A stretch of DNA of 64,000 nucleotides from positions 3,782,001 through 3,846,000 of the forward strand of contig NC_053182.1 of assembly GCF_905163445.1 (NCBI RefSeq). Direction: 5' to 3'. The translations under genes and the position numbers were made by a program. Within the stretch, counting starts at the first letter, position 1, and every line of letters starts with the position of its first letter. Source of the DNA: Pararge aegeria. Its lineage: Eukaryota > Arthropoda > Insecta > Lepidoptera > Nymphalidae. Shown in pieces: positions 54,708-64,000 of this stretch. Below the pieces are notes generated by a model. The model worked only from the letters and a program-made list of their open reading frames with translations, ran no database searches and was not told where the DNA came from.

Positions 54708-54860
54708 TCATCATCATCATCTGCCCATAATCACCTTGCTGGGCAGACGGCTTAACAATCGCAATAGACGGTAGTAGTACCACAGAGGACGTCGGTGTTG
54801 GTATATTCCCTTATTTGCGTCGTACGACACCCGTGGGAAATCACGGGGTTATTGACAACT
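54708..54860 (+). repeat. Fragment of a dispersed lepidopteran repeat
   Basis: CATCATCATCTGCCCATAAT, GACGGTAGTAGTACCACAGA, GGACGTCGGTGTTGGTATAT and CGTCGTACGACACCCGTGGG. A shorter scrap of the last block, GCGGGTGTCGTACGAGGCAA, occurs at 41282-41301 in the opposite orientation. Class unknown. Confidence 0.45.
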
Positions 54861-55439
54861 GTATTCTAGATGTTTCATATTATGCTAAATAATTATCTGT
54901 TAGTAATCAGCGTTTTGTAAGACTTAACAAGCACATGTGAAATAATAGCTTCCTCGTTATATTGTCTCATAATCTCGAACCGCTTAAATGCATAATGAGT
55001 ATGTACCGAACCTTGCCTATTATAATTTTAATACCAACAAGCATCTCGCTTAACAGTTGACGCATGTTGGAAAAAAAAAATTGTGGAGCATTCAAGAAAA
55101 GCGAAGCGTTATAGAACATTCAGTGTTCATTTTATGACTGATTTACATCGCATCGAAGTGACAGTTAAACATACTAATTATATAATATAATAATTACATT
55201 CTTTACGGAATGAGAAAAAATGCGCCTATTTTTGGTTGCGCAAAATTAAAAGACGCGCGTTATACGCTTCTTTTTATACGTAGATCCATGCTGAAAGCTA
55301 AGAATATAAATCAACCTTTTATTTCTTGCTTACTTTACGCTTACATGCAAAATAAGAGATGACTCCAAGTTATTTTTTTATTGCCTATAAATAAGTAATA
55401 AATAACATATATTTATTACTAATTTACTAATTTACTACT
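54861..55439. other. Unique-looking AT-rich stretch
   Basis: Nothing recognised. ATTTACTAATTTACTA-type tandem repeats at 55418-55440 directly precede the next SINE. Confidence 0.4.
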
Positions 55440-55700
55440 AAATTGGCGCAGTGGGCAGCGACCCTGCTTCTATAGTCCAAGGCCGTGGGCTCCATTCCCA
55501 CAACTGGAAAATGTTTGTGTGATTAGCATGAATGGTTTTTCAGTGTCTTGGGTTTTTATCTATATATTATAAGTATTTATGTATATTATTCATAAAAATA
55601 TTCATCAGTCATCTTAGTACCCATAACACAAGCATAACAAGCTTACTTTGGGGCTAGATGTGTGTACTATCGTAGTATGTTTATTTATTATTTTATTTAA
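55440..55700 (+). mobile_element. SINE family A (forward)
   Basis: Starts AAATTGGCGCAGTGGGCAGC (first bases of the head missing), B box GGGCTCCATTCCCACAACTG (mutated), complete body, and TATCGTAGTATGTTTATTTA tail. Confidence 0.85.
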
Positions 55701-56033
55701 AAAATAACTTTTAAACTTTCACAATACCGCTTTGCCAAACATAGTGCACAGAAACTTTGTATATCATTTAAATAGTTTGACCAGGTGGTCTGGTGTTTTT
55801 ACAAAGGAACACTATGCGTAGAGCTTCTATTTTGTAGACTATACACGACCAAAGATTACTGACATTATCCGTCATTAAACTATTAAAGAAATTGTCCAAA
55901 CAATGCCAGGCCAAGTTTGTTGAGGGGTCATTGTCGTCTGATTGAGATTAATTGCAATCAGAATGAATCATTCAAATCGAATTTAAACGCCTAATTAATT
56001 GTTAAGTTATGAGAGTAGTGCTCAATTAAATGC
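55701..56033. other. Non-coding stretch
   Basis: No gene or repeat recognised. Confidence 0.4.
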
Positions 56034-56240
56034 CTCGTTGGTTTAGCGATTAGCTTGTTAGGCTGTGGATCAAGAGATATTGGATTCGATTGCCGCATCG
56101 GTTCGAAAATTGTGTTGGATTTTGTTCGCAAAAATTACAGCACGTTACTCCGTGAAAATTGGTATTGGGTCTCAACCTCGTGGGCTGAGACCACGTTAAG
56201 CCTCGCATCGAGCACCGTAGAGTGTCCTTTCTTTTCTTAT
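56034..56240 (+). mobile_element. SINE family C (forward)
   Basis: CCTCGTTGGTTTAGCGATTA head, GGATTCGATTGCCGCATCGG B box, TGTGTTGGATTTTGTTCGCA, CAACCTCGTGGGCTGAGACC and TTAAGCCTCGCATCGAGCAC. Longer than the 12755 copy. It continues without a gap into family B sequence. Confidence 0.65.
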
Positions 56241-56490
56241 CCTTTTCTCACGAGAAGATTTCGAATCCCAGCATGCACGTCTAACTTTTCTAAGTTATGT
56301 GCGTTTTAAGTAATTGAAATTTCACTTGCCTCAACGGTGAAGGAAAACATCCTGAGGAAACCTGCCTGAGAGATCTACGTAACGGTCTCAATGGTGTCAA
56401 GTCCACCATACTGCACTGGGCCAGCGTGGTGGACTACGGCCCTAACACCTTGCTAGTGGGCCGATAATGGGTTGATGTGATGATGATGAT
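56241..56490 (+). mobile_element. SINE family B (forward), head replaced by family C
   Basis: ATTTCGAATCCCAGCATGCA, AGTTATGTGCGTTTTAAGTA, CTCAACGGTGAAGGAAAACA, GGTGTCAAGTCCACCATACT, GCACTGGGCCAGCGTGGTGG and GGGTTGATGTGATGATGATG. The tRNA A-box part is absent. Confidence 0.8.
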
Positions 56491-56982
56491 TCCAAAACTA
56501 AAACAACATGTTTAACTTTAAGTTTGATGATAATAGGAGAACAACTATGGGCACTTGTGTCGAATGTTTGTTAGACTAAATATATATTTTCTCACTCGCA
56601 TAATATGTTAATGCATAAGTCATCCACTGCAGAGGTTTACGTTCAGCGTGCTTTTTACGTGACACCTGCTATCAAGGCCAGCATCACGTAATAAACCGAA
56701 GACTTTAAATGCCCGCTAGGGACGCGGGATGTCATCAGCGTTTCTCGCCGTCTCTCGCCGTCGGACGTATAATTGAATTCCGACAACATTTAGACTGAAG
56801 GATGCCACGCAGAAATGAATAGGGGCCATTGTATGAGAAACTGTCTGAGTGCGAGGCGTTGTGTTAGTCACGATGTTAGATGAGGAAGAAGTCGTTATAC
56901 AATACGTACATTGTTATTTTTATATAAACAATTTAATTATAGTCGAGCCTAGATAGGTAAAAAAACAGTGTAGGACAACGGC
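56491..56982. other. Non-coding stretch
   Basis: CTCGCCGTCTCTCGCCGTCG, a short tandem duplication, at 56742-56762. No gene seen. Confidence 0.4.
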
Positions 56983-57234
56983 CGAGTTCGATCAACGGTA
57001 CGGCCCTCCTACTTATTAAGTTATGCGCGTTTTAGCAATTAAATATCACTTTCCACGGTGAAGGAAAACATCGCGAAGAAACCTGCTTGCCCGAGAGATA
57101 TCCGAAGGGTTCTCAAAAGCGTGTGAAGTCTACCGATCCGCACTTGATCAGGTTGTGGGAGTAGGTGCGTCATAACCCTTATTTGAGCGGGTTATTGCTC
57201 TTAAGTGGGTGATGATGATGATGATGATGATGAG
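56983..57234 (+). mobile_element. SINE family B with expanded GAT tail (forward)
   Basis: GAGTTCGATCAACGGTACGG (mutated B box), TTAAGTTATGCGCGTTTTAG, AACATCGCGAAGAAACCTGC and CGTGTGAAGTCTACCGATCC, ending in an expanded (GAT)n run at 57207-57232. Diverged. Confidence 0.8.
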
Positions 57235-57344
57235 TCTAGGTGGCGTCATAACGGTCCATATAGATCTGAGAACCTTTGGACGTTTAGGTCCCAAGGTGCT
57301 GGAATGGCAACCCCGCGCCGTTTCAACGCGGCGTTTGTATCCCA

Positions 57345-57371
57345 GATCGTAGTGAACGTCTCACTACGATC
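57345..57371. repeat. Small inverted repeat
   Basis: GATCGTAGTGA...TCACTACGATC, 11-bp perfect arms with a 5-nt spacer. Confidence 0.8.
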
Positions 57372-58069
57372 GCCTGTTAAAAATTGTATTCAATTTTGAA
57401 GACATCTCCAGACAAGAAACATGTATATATGTTGGTGTTTAATGTTTGATCTTTATCATGTTTATACTATCTAGTGTTCCATAACGCACATTGGTACGGA
57501 AACCTTCGCGTGCAAGTTCAACTCGTAGTGAGTTTTTAATTACAACAAACGTGGAACTATAGGTATGCATCGGAACCAGTGGAATTGTCGACGCGAAATG
57601 TGATTCTAGTTGAAATATGATTCGCGCTAAGAATGCGTTCACGTAACCAAAACACTCTTAGATAGCACAATGCGAGCTTCTGGGAACAATACCTCACTTC
57701 TCGGGAAGTGATATCTTCCCACGTTTGGACAACAGTTGCACAACGTTACTTTTGGAAATGGTGAAAGGAATTTAATTATTTGCTTATGATAATCTGTGTT
57801 TGCGAATCAACACGGTTTCGCAATTCCGGCCCGCGATGTGTACTTGCTGTCAAATGATTTTCCTGAATATTCAGACGCACGACTGTTTCGTTTTATTGGC
57901 GCGTTGGCCTTGTTAACATTACATAGATATAGAATACAAGTTCAAAGAAAAACTAGGCTTTAGGCCTTTACGCATGTGTGGACTGCTCAGCGATCGCCGC
58001 TGCCTGTACTTTATCTAGGAAATATAATATAACTCTAAATTGCCGTAAATTTAAATTCAAGAATCTGTC
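57372..58069. other. Unique-looking non-coding stretch
   Basis: Nothing recognised. Confidence 0.4.
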
Positions 58070-58432
58070 AAGCGGTGTGTGGCTAGTGGTTAGGACTTCG
58101 GCCTACGCGTTTAGGGGATCGAGTTCGACCCCTGCGCCGCTAACTTTTCGGAGCTATGTGCTGTGGTTTGAGCAATGAATGTAAAAAAATTTTTTAATGC
58201 CTCCGTAGTGCTCTTAAAGGCGTGTAGGCTCATTTAGCCAGTGTGTTGTAGTGCAGCCTAAACCAGCGCGTAGAGGGTATACAGATAATATAAAATGAAG
58301 AAAATCTCCAGTACGAGTTATAAAAACTTAAGGGTGGACTTTTTGTAACTGTAGAGATTCTTTTCATTTTATATTATCTGCCCGCTGCTGCTCTGTAGTT
58401 AGCCGGTAATTTGTAAGCGATGATAATTAATG
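58070..58432 (+). mobile_element. SINE family B, full-length, split by a foldback
   Basis: GCGGTGTGTGGCTAGTGGTT (A box), GATCGAGTTCGACCCCTGCG (B box) and CTTAAAGGCGTGTAGGCTCA up to about 58270. After the 58282-58380 foldback the SINE end resumes (CCCGCTGCTGCTCTGTAGTT, AGCCGGTAATTTGTAAGCGA, TGATAAT). Confidence 0.8.
58282..58380. mobile_element. 99-bp foldback element inside a SINE
   Basis: CAGATAATATAAAATGAAGA at the left is matched by TTTTCATTTTATATTATCTG at the right, the outer 18 bp exactly. Pairing then continues with mismatches to the middle (arms about 45 bp). It lies within the 3' half of the family B copy. No obvious target duplication. Confidence 0.8.
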
Positions 58433-58737
58433 TCTCAAGAACTTTTAAAATATACCAATGCCAATTTTCAGTGCATAGTGAGAGATATCATAAAACGTTG
58501 AGCACTTTACGCACTGGATTGAGTTACGCGGTATAAAAGCTCGTAATGACAGCGATAACACCATAATGAATTGGCGCTACCGAAGCCTATTTCCGAGCTG
58601 CAATGATTAAACTTACGTAAGTAACCGGGACCTTAATCTAAAAACATTTTCACGACGGCGTTCCAAACGCGTGCTGTAAGTATTATGTATTAGGTACATT
58701 TTGGTAAACTTTTTAACCCACGCCGCAAAAAAATACA

Positions 58738-58739
<2 letters not shown>

Positions 58740-58801
<62 letters not shown>

Positions 58802-58820
58802 CGTGTGTGTGTGTCTGTCT
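58740..58820 (+). repeat. (GT)n microsatellite
   Basis: A nearly uninterrupted GT run from 58741 to 58792, then GCGCGCGTGCGTGTGTGTGT to about 58820. Open frames across it are artefacts. Confidence 0.95.
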
Positions 58821-58940
58821 TTGGCTTCGTACGGATGAACCGATTTGTTTTGTTTTGGAAGGTGAATTAGTCGGGAGTGGTCTTAAGCTATGTTTAATAA
58901 AAATCGGTCCTCGGTGGCCTCCGCCACAAAATGGCGGCTT
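58821..58940 (+). repeat. Fragment of a dispersed lepidopteran repeat
   Basis: TTCGTACGGATGAACCGATT, GGAAGGTGAATTAGTCGGGA, GTGGTCTTAAGCTATGTTTA and ATAAAAATCGGTCCTCGG follow a widely seen lepidopteran non-autonomous repeat. The preceding microsatellite probably arose at its edge. Confidence 0.45.
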
Positions 58941-59548
58941 ACTTATTTTTTTTACAATTTTAAGTTATTAAATGAAAGTGCTTGACTAGGAGAATAATGA
59001 ACAAGTAATTAGAAGTAAAATTTTAAATTCACATATTATTCAAAGAATATCTAAGAAATCTCTCCGCAAATGGAAGCCACTTCGAATTTTTTGCTTCTAA
59101 TGTTTCAATTAATGCATTTTTTCTTTTCGCAATGTAGTAATATTTTTATTGACAACATACATTAAATTAAAAATAATCATAGAAATAATTGATAAGGCAA
59201 CTAAAATGGCAGTCCGATATCCTGTGTTGTAGTATGCTTAACGCGATAATTGAAGTCTATCCATTTTCTATGTCATAGGACTAGAAAATGGTAGACATAA
59301 TTATCTCGTGTCGCGCCTTATTATAGTAAGCCTTATATTTTTAGACATTTACTCCGCGGTTATAAAACAAAATGTTTATCTTCTCAGTTTTATCCACGCT
59401 CCAAGCAAGGGCGCACGAGTGGGTATAATAATATCTTAATAATATACGTGTAGAATTTAATGGGGGTAAACTTCCCATTTAAATGTTGCCATGTTTTTGC
59501 AGGGGGACAGGTCAATTTTATCCCTTGGAATATAATAACGAAATATTA
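58941..59548. other. Non-coding stretch with an imperfect inverted repeat
   Basis: CGCGATAATTGAAGTCTATC with CATTTTCT (59240-59269) is matched by AGAAAATGGTAGACATAATT with ATCTCG (59283-59309). No gene. Confidence 0.5.
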
Positions 59549-59810
59549 ATTGGCGCAGTAGACAGCGACCCTGCTTTCTGAGTCCATTACCATGGGTTCG
59601 ATTCCCACAACTGGACCATGTCTGTGATGAACATGTATGTTTATCAGTGTCTGGGTGTTAATCTGTATATTGTAATTATTTATGTATATAATAAATAAAA
59701 ATATTCATCAGTCATCTTAGTACCCATAACACAAGCTACGCTTACTTTTGGGCTAGATGGCGATGTGTGTATTGTCGTAGCATTTTTATTTATTTATTCA
59801 TTTATTTCTT
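59549..59810 (+). mobile_element. SINE family A (forward)
   Basis: Starts TTAATTGGCGCAGTAGACAG (head slightly truncated), B box GGTTCGATTCCCACAACTGG, complete body, and TGTCGTAGCATTTTTATTTA tail with ATTTATTT units. Confidence 0.85.
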
Positions 59811-60229
59811 CATAATAAGAAGATAAGAAAAAATACCTACCTAGCTATTGTTAAAGGGGATTGCTCCCTTACTTGCAATTATAAGGTCTCGGGGCAACGC
59901 TAGACAGCTAATGAAATTTCAAATCAAATTGAAAGGTCCTACTTCATCTCGCAGTGATTTCATTAGGCCGTACGTCGAGACAATTTGCATGAGGAAGCTC
60001 CCGCCGGCGCCGAGCGGTTCCCAGTTTATTTACATAGCTTTCTATTTTCGATAGATGGCGCCCAAGTTGCGTAACCCAATATTGAATGGCTCGTTAACAG
60101 ATATTGTAGCAGGAAGGACACATAAAGATTTATTTTGTAACGTATTCCACATAACACGTACGTTTTATGGAGACGTATAGGTGGCATGTTTCCTCGTTCG
60201 ATATATGTGTTATTATATTCATGGTACCC
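59811..60229. other. Non-coding stretch
   Basis: A GC-richer patch at 59990-60020 (AGCTCCCGCCGGCGCCGAGC). No gene recognised. Confidence 0.4.
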
Positions 60230-60460
60230 ACTGGAAGCGGTGAAAACCCAGGGGGGCCGAGTTTGAATCCCAGTACGCACCTCTGTCTTTTCTTAGGATT
60301 GTGTGTTTTAAGCAATTCAATATCAATTGCTTCAACGTTGAAGAAAACATCGTGAGGAAACCTGCATCCCTGAGAGTTCTCTATAATGTGTGTGGTGTGT
60401 GGAGTCCACCAATCCGCCTCAAGGCCTTAACACCTTCAACACCTTCTCATTGTGCTCATT
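60230..60460 (+). mobile_element. SINE family B (forward)
   Basis: CTGGAAGCGGTGAAAACCCA, CCGAGTTTGAATCCCAGTAC (B box), AATATCAATTGCTTCAACGT, GAGGAAACCTGCATCCCTGA, GTGTGGAGTCCACCAATCCG and CACCTTCTCATTGTGCTC. Its last segment is missing. Confidence 0.85.
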
Positions 60461-60877
60461 ATTAATGTCTTACTTTAAATTGTCTATGTCTTAAATTTCC
60501 AGGGTTTGTGCCAAGAACCACCATTACGGAGGCTTTTCGTGATGATGAAAGAAGTAAAAATAAGTGTTTAAAGATTCGTAGAAACATTTTTCGTATCTTA
60601 AGATTTGTTTCTAATAGTTTATTTTGATTTTAAAGAGAGGCACACTATTATTATAAACTTTAGTAGGATAGCGATGAGGCCACGAAAAGATGCAAATAAA
60701 CATACCATACAAATATCACTTTATTAATTTACTTTATAAACTATGACAATATGAACTTATCGTTTTACAACCTCGCAATTCACTTCATAACTCTCTCAAA
60801 GAACGATCCAACCCGCCAAGAAAAAAACCCCATTTCCCGCCAAAACTCCTAGCGTCCAGGTAGAATCCAAGCAATTT
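60461..60877. other. Non-coding stretch; weak terminal-exon candidate
   Basis: AATTTCCAG at 60495-60503 could be a splice acceptor, followed by about 40 open codons to TGA, but nothing else supports it. On the minus strand an AATAAA lies at about 60720-60725. Confidence 0.3.
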
Positions 60878-60919
60878 GATTGGTTCCCGCCGTTATGCGT
60901 CTACCGGCGTTAACCAATC
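60878..60919. ncRNA. Structured hairpin with 12-nt loop
   Basis: GATTGGTT-CC-CGCCG, a 12-nt loop (TTATGCGTCTAC), then CGGCG-TT-AACCAATC: an 8-bp stem, a 2x2 internal mismatch and a 5-bp stem. The 12-nt loop equals that of the array downstream, although the loop sequence differs. Whether it is transcribed is unknown. I use ncRNA only to flag a structured element. Confidence 0.4.
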
Positions 60920-61009
60920 GGAGAATGACAACCGATCGTCTCGTTCAAAAATAAGATTAAATTAAAAAAATAACAAAGAAGTGGAAATTATAATGCTATT
61001 TAAATTTAA

Positions 61010-61080
61010 ATCCTAACAATCGACCGTCCTGACAACGTGTGCGCCCTCGCACATGTCGCCAGGAGGCATCCTAACAATCG
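61010..61080. repeat. Hairpin flanked by 13-bp direct repeats
   Basis: ATCCTAACAATCG stands at 61010-61022 and again at 61068-61080. Between them TCCTGACAACGTGTGCG (61027-61043) and CGCACATGTCGCCAGGA (61048-61064) form a stem of up to 17 positions with two or three mismatches and a 4-nt loop. The direct repeats resemble a target-site duplication or a duplicated unit edge. Confidence 0.7.
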
Positions 61081-61340
61081 GAACTTGGCCAGTTGTTTCA
61101 ATCTTGACATAATTTTAACAATTGAGTACCAAAATATGTTATAAACATCCATTATCATCTTACTATATATTTACATATACATTGGAGTTTAATATAACTA
61201 ACAAAACAACCACAACCATCAATATTTTAGTAAATAATATAGGTAAAGATTATTTTCTACACCTATTATACCTTTATAATTATATAAATATAATATTATT
61301 CATACTACTTCATAAACATTATATAAATCGACTTGATAAG

Positions 61341-61672
61341 AAAAACAACGATCGATAAATGTTTTTCATCATAAATGTATTCATTATATTTGGGATCCGA
61401 ACGATCAATTAATCGAATAACCCATTACGACTCATCCCCTGAACGATCGATTTATCAGGGGAAACCCTACAGACATGCCAACAAGACGATCGATTTACTT
61501 GTGGCAGTCAGTGGGCATCATACTCTCTCTCTCTCTATTTAAGTTCCAGGACACGATCCGATCGATTCTCGTGCCTGGCTCTAGTGTTTTTGCTGTATCA
61601 GGGCACGATCCGATCGATTCTCGTCCCTGATTCCAGCTACATCAAGACACGATCCGATCGATTCTCGTGTCT
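61341..61672. ncRNA. Array of seven hairpins with a common 12-nt GATCGAT loop
   Basis: Stems and loops: (1) 61341-61366 AAAAACA/TGTTTTT, loop ACGATCGATAAA; (2) 61392-61423 GGG..CCGA/TCGA..CCC, weaker, loop ACGATCAATTAA; (3) 61436-61461 CCCCTGA/TCAGGGG, loop ACGATCGATTTA; (4) 61477-61505 GCCAACAAG/CTTGTGGC, same loop; (5) 61546-61578 CCAGGACACGA/TCGTGCCTGG, loop TCCGATCGATTC; (6) 61598-61630 TCAGGGCACGA/TCGTCCCTGA, same loop; (7) 61645-61672 AGACACGA/TCGTGTCT, same loop. Loop centres are about 42-71 bp apart. Stems differ in sequence yet remain paired, which implies selection on pairing. The loop core is self-complementary. No coding frame covers it. Alternatives are described in the findings. 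Confidence 0.65.
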
Positions 61673-62717
61673 AATCTGCAACAATAGAAAAATGGTTGTC
61701 TGTAGTTTTATGCATCAAGCGCTTATAAAACACACAAAACAAAACTTGAACATAAAACATTGTAAACTAAAACCAAATAGAACCAACTTTTATCCAATTT
61801 TTTTTTTTTTTTTTTGCTATATTTTAATCAATCCTCATTATAAGTTACTACTGGTATCCGATCCATTCACCTCAAAGGCATAAGCAATATGTATCCATAG
61901 CATTATACACGATTGAGTTATCTTAATAAGTTAACCCTTTTGCATAAAGTCGTTTGTTCTTTCATCATTATTTCATCAGCGCCTTTGGAAACAGCATTGA
62001 GACAGTACCTCTGATGGTGTCCTACCGGCCGGCGCGGGCGGTCGTTATCTGGATGGTGTTATTCAGTCCCCACTGAATATTTCCAGAATGTTAATCCTAA
62101 TAATTTCCCAATTCTTTACACCATATTTCGCCGTCATTGCCTCTAAGGAGTCGAGAATGGTAAGATTGTACCCCTGTACCTACTTTGCCATTCAACCTAG
62201 AACTTCCTACTGCGATAAGGGTATGCTTTGTGCCCCTATTCAAGCAAAATAGAGTTAATGTGTGAGAAGTGAAATGGTTACCTTCGTCACTCATAATACT
62301 GCCTTAGAGCTCTTATCCCATTTAAGAGGTTGGTATTGCTATCGGGCTTAGTAAAACAAAACTTTGTGCAACCCTCTACAAAAACGAGCATGTGCCAATT
62401 GACTTTACGAAGGGTACATGAATGGTAAGGAATGGCATATCTGCTTTAGCAATAGGGTAGGGAAGACCTTCATAACGCTTTGAACGCTTTTAACACATGC
62501 TTACCTACGGGGTTTCTTTTATCTGACTTAAGGTAACGAAACAACTTATTTTATTTTTAACCTATCTTATTTACATGTTCTTAAGTATTCTTAGTTTGTT
62601 AGTTATAGTTCTTAGTTATGTACGATTGAGTAGATATTAGTTTAATATATATATATTTTTTTTATTATATCATTCTTACTTGTGCAATTTTGTTTATGTA
62701 TTTGTATTTAGCTAATT
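61673..62717. other. Non-coding stretch downstream of the hairpin array
   Basis: Poly-T at 61798-61815. A GC-rich patch (ACCGGCCGGCGCGGGCGGTC) at 62023-62043 is followed by a perfect hairpin TATTCAGT-CCCC-ACTGAATA at 62060-62079. No gene recognised. Confidence 0.45.
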
Positions 62718-62753
62718 GAATGTAGGTTTATAATAATTTTACACCACCACCAG
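62718..62753. mobile_element. Solo arm of the 34546-34675 MITE family
   Basis: GAATGTAGGTTTATAATAAT then TTTACACCAC repeats the right arm of the foldback at 34646-34675. No matching left arm is nearby. Confidence 0.65.
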
Positions 62754-64000
62754 ATTTTTTTTTCTTTATTGCTTTTATAAGTGAATATAAACAGACAAAT
62801 ATTGAGAAAAAGAAAATTTTCTAAAATCGAAAAGGTGACGCAGATGTATTCAGTAGATATATCGAGGTTTGCCTACATTTTCAACTATAAAGTTAGTTTT
62901 ATGTTTGTTGGAAGCTTTTTGTTGCACTTAGTCAAACTCGATTTATACAAAAATTTATTTTGGTATAATATTTATTTCAAAAGTTGGTTAAAATAGCTTA
63001 TATCTTGTGTAGTGTCGTTGAAGTCTCTCTTTATTAAAAAACAAAATACTATTGGCTAAGTAATCACGGAATCAAAGAAACTATTAAGTCTACGAAACTT
63101 GGAAAGGAAGCCGCCAGAACCAGTGGCGGTACTACCATACAAGCCGAAAAGATATTAATATTTTTAAATAACACTCGTAATATTTTAAAATCTCTTTTTG
63201 TTTTTTTTTTTTTAAACTAATTAAAACATTATTAAAAAAAAAAAAAAAAAAAAAGTTCTGTCTTGGACGTCCGTGTGTCTGTATGTGCGGGTCCCGTATC
63301 TTGTGGTCACGATAACTAGCGAAATACTTCACTTATCGAGTTGGTTTTTTTTTTTATAGGCTTTAGTATTTGAGGAATAAAAGCCTATTACTGTTTACGG
63401 TATAATTAGATGTAGTTTAATTATTATTTACAAATAATCTCAATTTTATTGTAATGAATAAGATTATGAGGCGTGGACTTTTGGATTTTCCAACTATTGT
63501 ATTCTACTTCCGTCTTTGTATTTCTATTGTTCCTAGATAAATAAACCTTTAAGGTCGATAGAAGAGAGTACATTGGCTGTTTAACTCAATATCAACTCTA
63601 TATCCATCGTGGTCGCGTTAGTACAACCTAGATCTTTACGTCTACAAATAAAGTTAAAAAAATACTTCAAATTATTGTACAAAAATCTCAATGACCACTA
63701 GTAAATAAAAAAATTAATAAATAAATAACAAATTATTACTAAAAGGTGTGAAGCACCTTTTACCTACCTACTTTTATATAATTTTTCCTTTATGCACACT
63801 AAAGACACTCACATTACATTTGACTTTACATTTGATTATAGATTTTAGTTTTTCATGTTTATTAGTGTCATACTTTTTGATTTTGTTTATGATTTACCTC
63901 TTAGATGATTTTGTATTTCATGATGTCCTTCAGGGGTTAATAAAGCTTATGTTAATGTAAAAATATCCTTCGTTTGTTTATATATTATATTCTATGTTAT
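62754..64000. other. AT-rich non-coding stretch with poly-T/poly-A pair
   Basis: Poly-T around 63198-63213 faces a poly-A run of about 22 at 63234-63254. It is followed by a dispersed-repeat fragment at 63256-63330 (GTCTTGGACGTCCGTGTGTC, GTGCGGGTCCCG, GTGGTCACGATAACTAGCGA) related to 18060-18181. AATAAATAAATAA runs near 63704-63727. No gene. Confidence 0.45.

Noticed and set aside
58741..58971. Cys/Val-rich open frame
   Set aside because: Translation of the GT microsatellite.
61122..61358. Short open frame next to the hairpin array
   Set aside because: AT-driven composition, no domain, and it ends before the array. No sign that the array encodes protein.

Overview
This is eukaryotic nuclear DNA, AT-rich and non-coding over most of its length. 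It is very probably from a lepidopteran, most likely a nymphalid butterfly. The evidence is the repeat content: tRNA-derived SINEs of the Metulj-like type, a second tRNA-derived SINE family with a TGATGATGAT tail, short non-autonomous Helitrons (A|TC...CTAG|T borders, TACTAATATTATAAATGCGAAAG-like 5' ends), and 3' fragments of R1-, CR1- and Jockey-type LINEs. The family names rest on my recognition of consensus patterns, not on a database search.

No complete protein-coding gene is present. The many short open frames are chance frames or frames crossing repeats. The best host-gene signal is one possible 38-nt internal exon on the + strand (17798-17835) with good splice sites, so part of the window may be intron of a large gene. 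Two CpG-rich stretches (about 900-1190 and 30050-30180) are the best, still weak, promoter candidates.

Layout. 1-4790: Helitron end, CpG-rich block with a G-rich hairpin, then a dense cluster of SINE and LINE relics. 4790-9480: mostly unique, with a 117-bp exact direct repeat, two Helitron-like elements and a degenerate tandem array. 9480-13140: four SINE A copies, a Jockey 3' end and two other SINEs. 13140-18780: three striking long palindromes, a Helitron, SINEs and the candidate microexon. 18780-21790: three SINE A copies and an inverted Helitron. 21790-27360: long quiet AT-rich tract with a CA microsatellite. 27360-28075: SINE with a Helitron inside it. 28076-37200: mostly unique, with a CpG-rich spot and a foldback element. 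37200-42600: hAT-type MITEs (one nested in a SINE), SINEs and LINE tails. 42600-52040: sparse repeats and a third hAT-MITE. 52040-60460: dense SINE region. 60460-64000: structurally most unusual.

The standout feature is 61341-61672: seven successive hairpins that share a 12-nt loop built on a self-complementary GATCGAT-type core, while their stems differ in sequence yet stay paired. Two further hairpins lie just upstream (60878-60919 and 61027-61064), the first also with a 12-nt loop and the second between two 13-bp direct repeats. I know no described element with this layout. The pattern suggests a structured RNA or an iterated palindromic protein-binding array.
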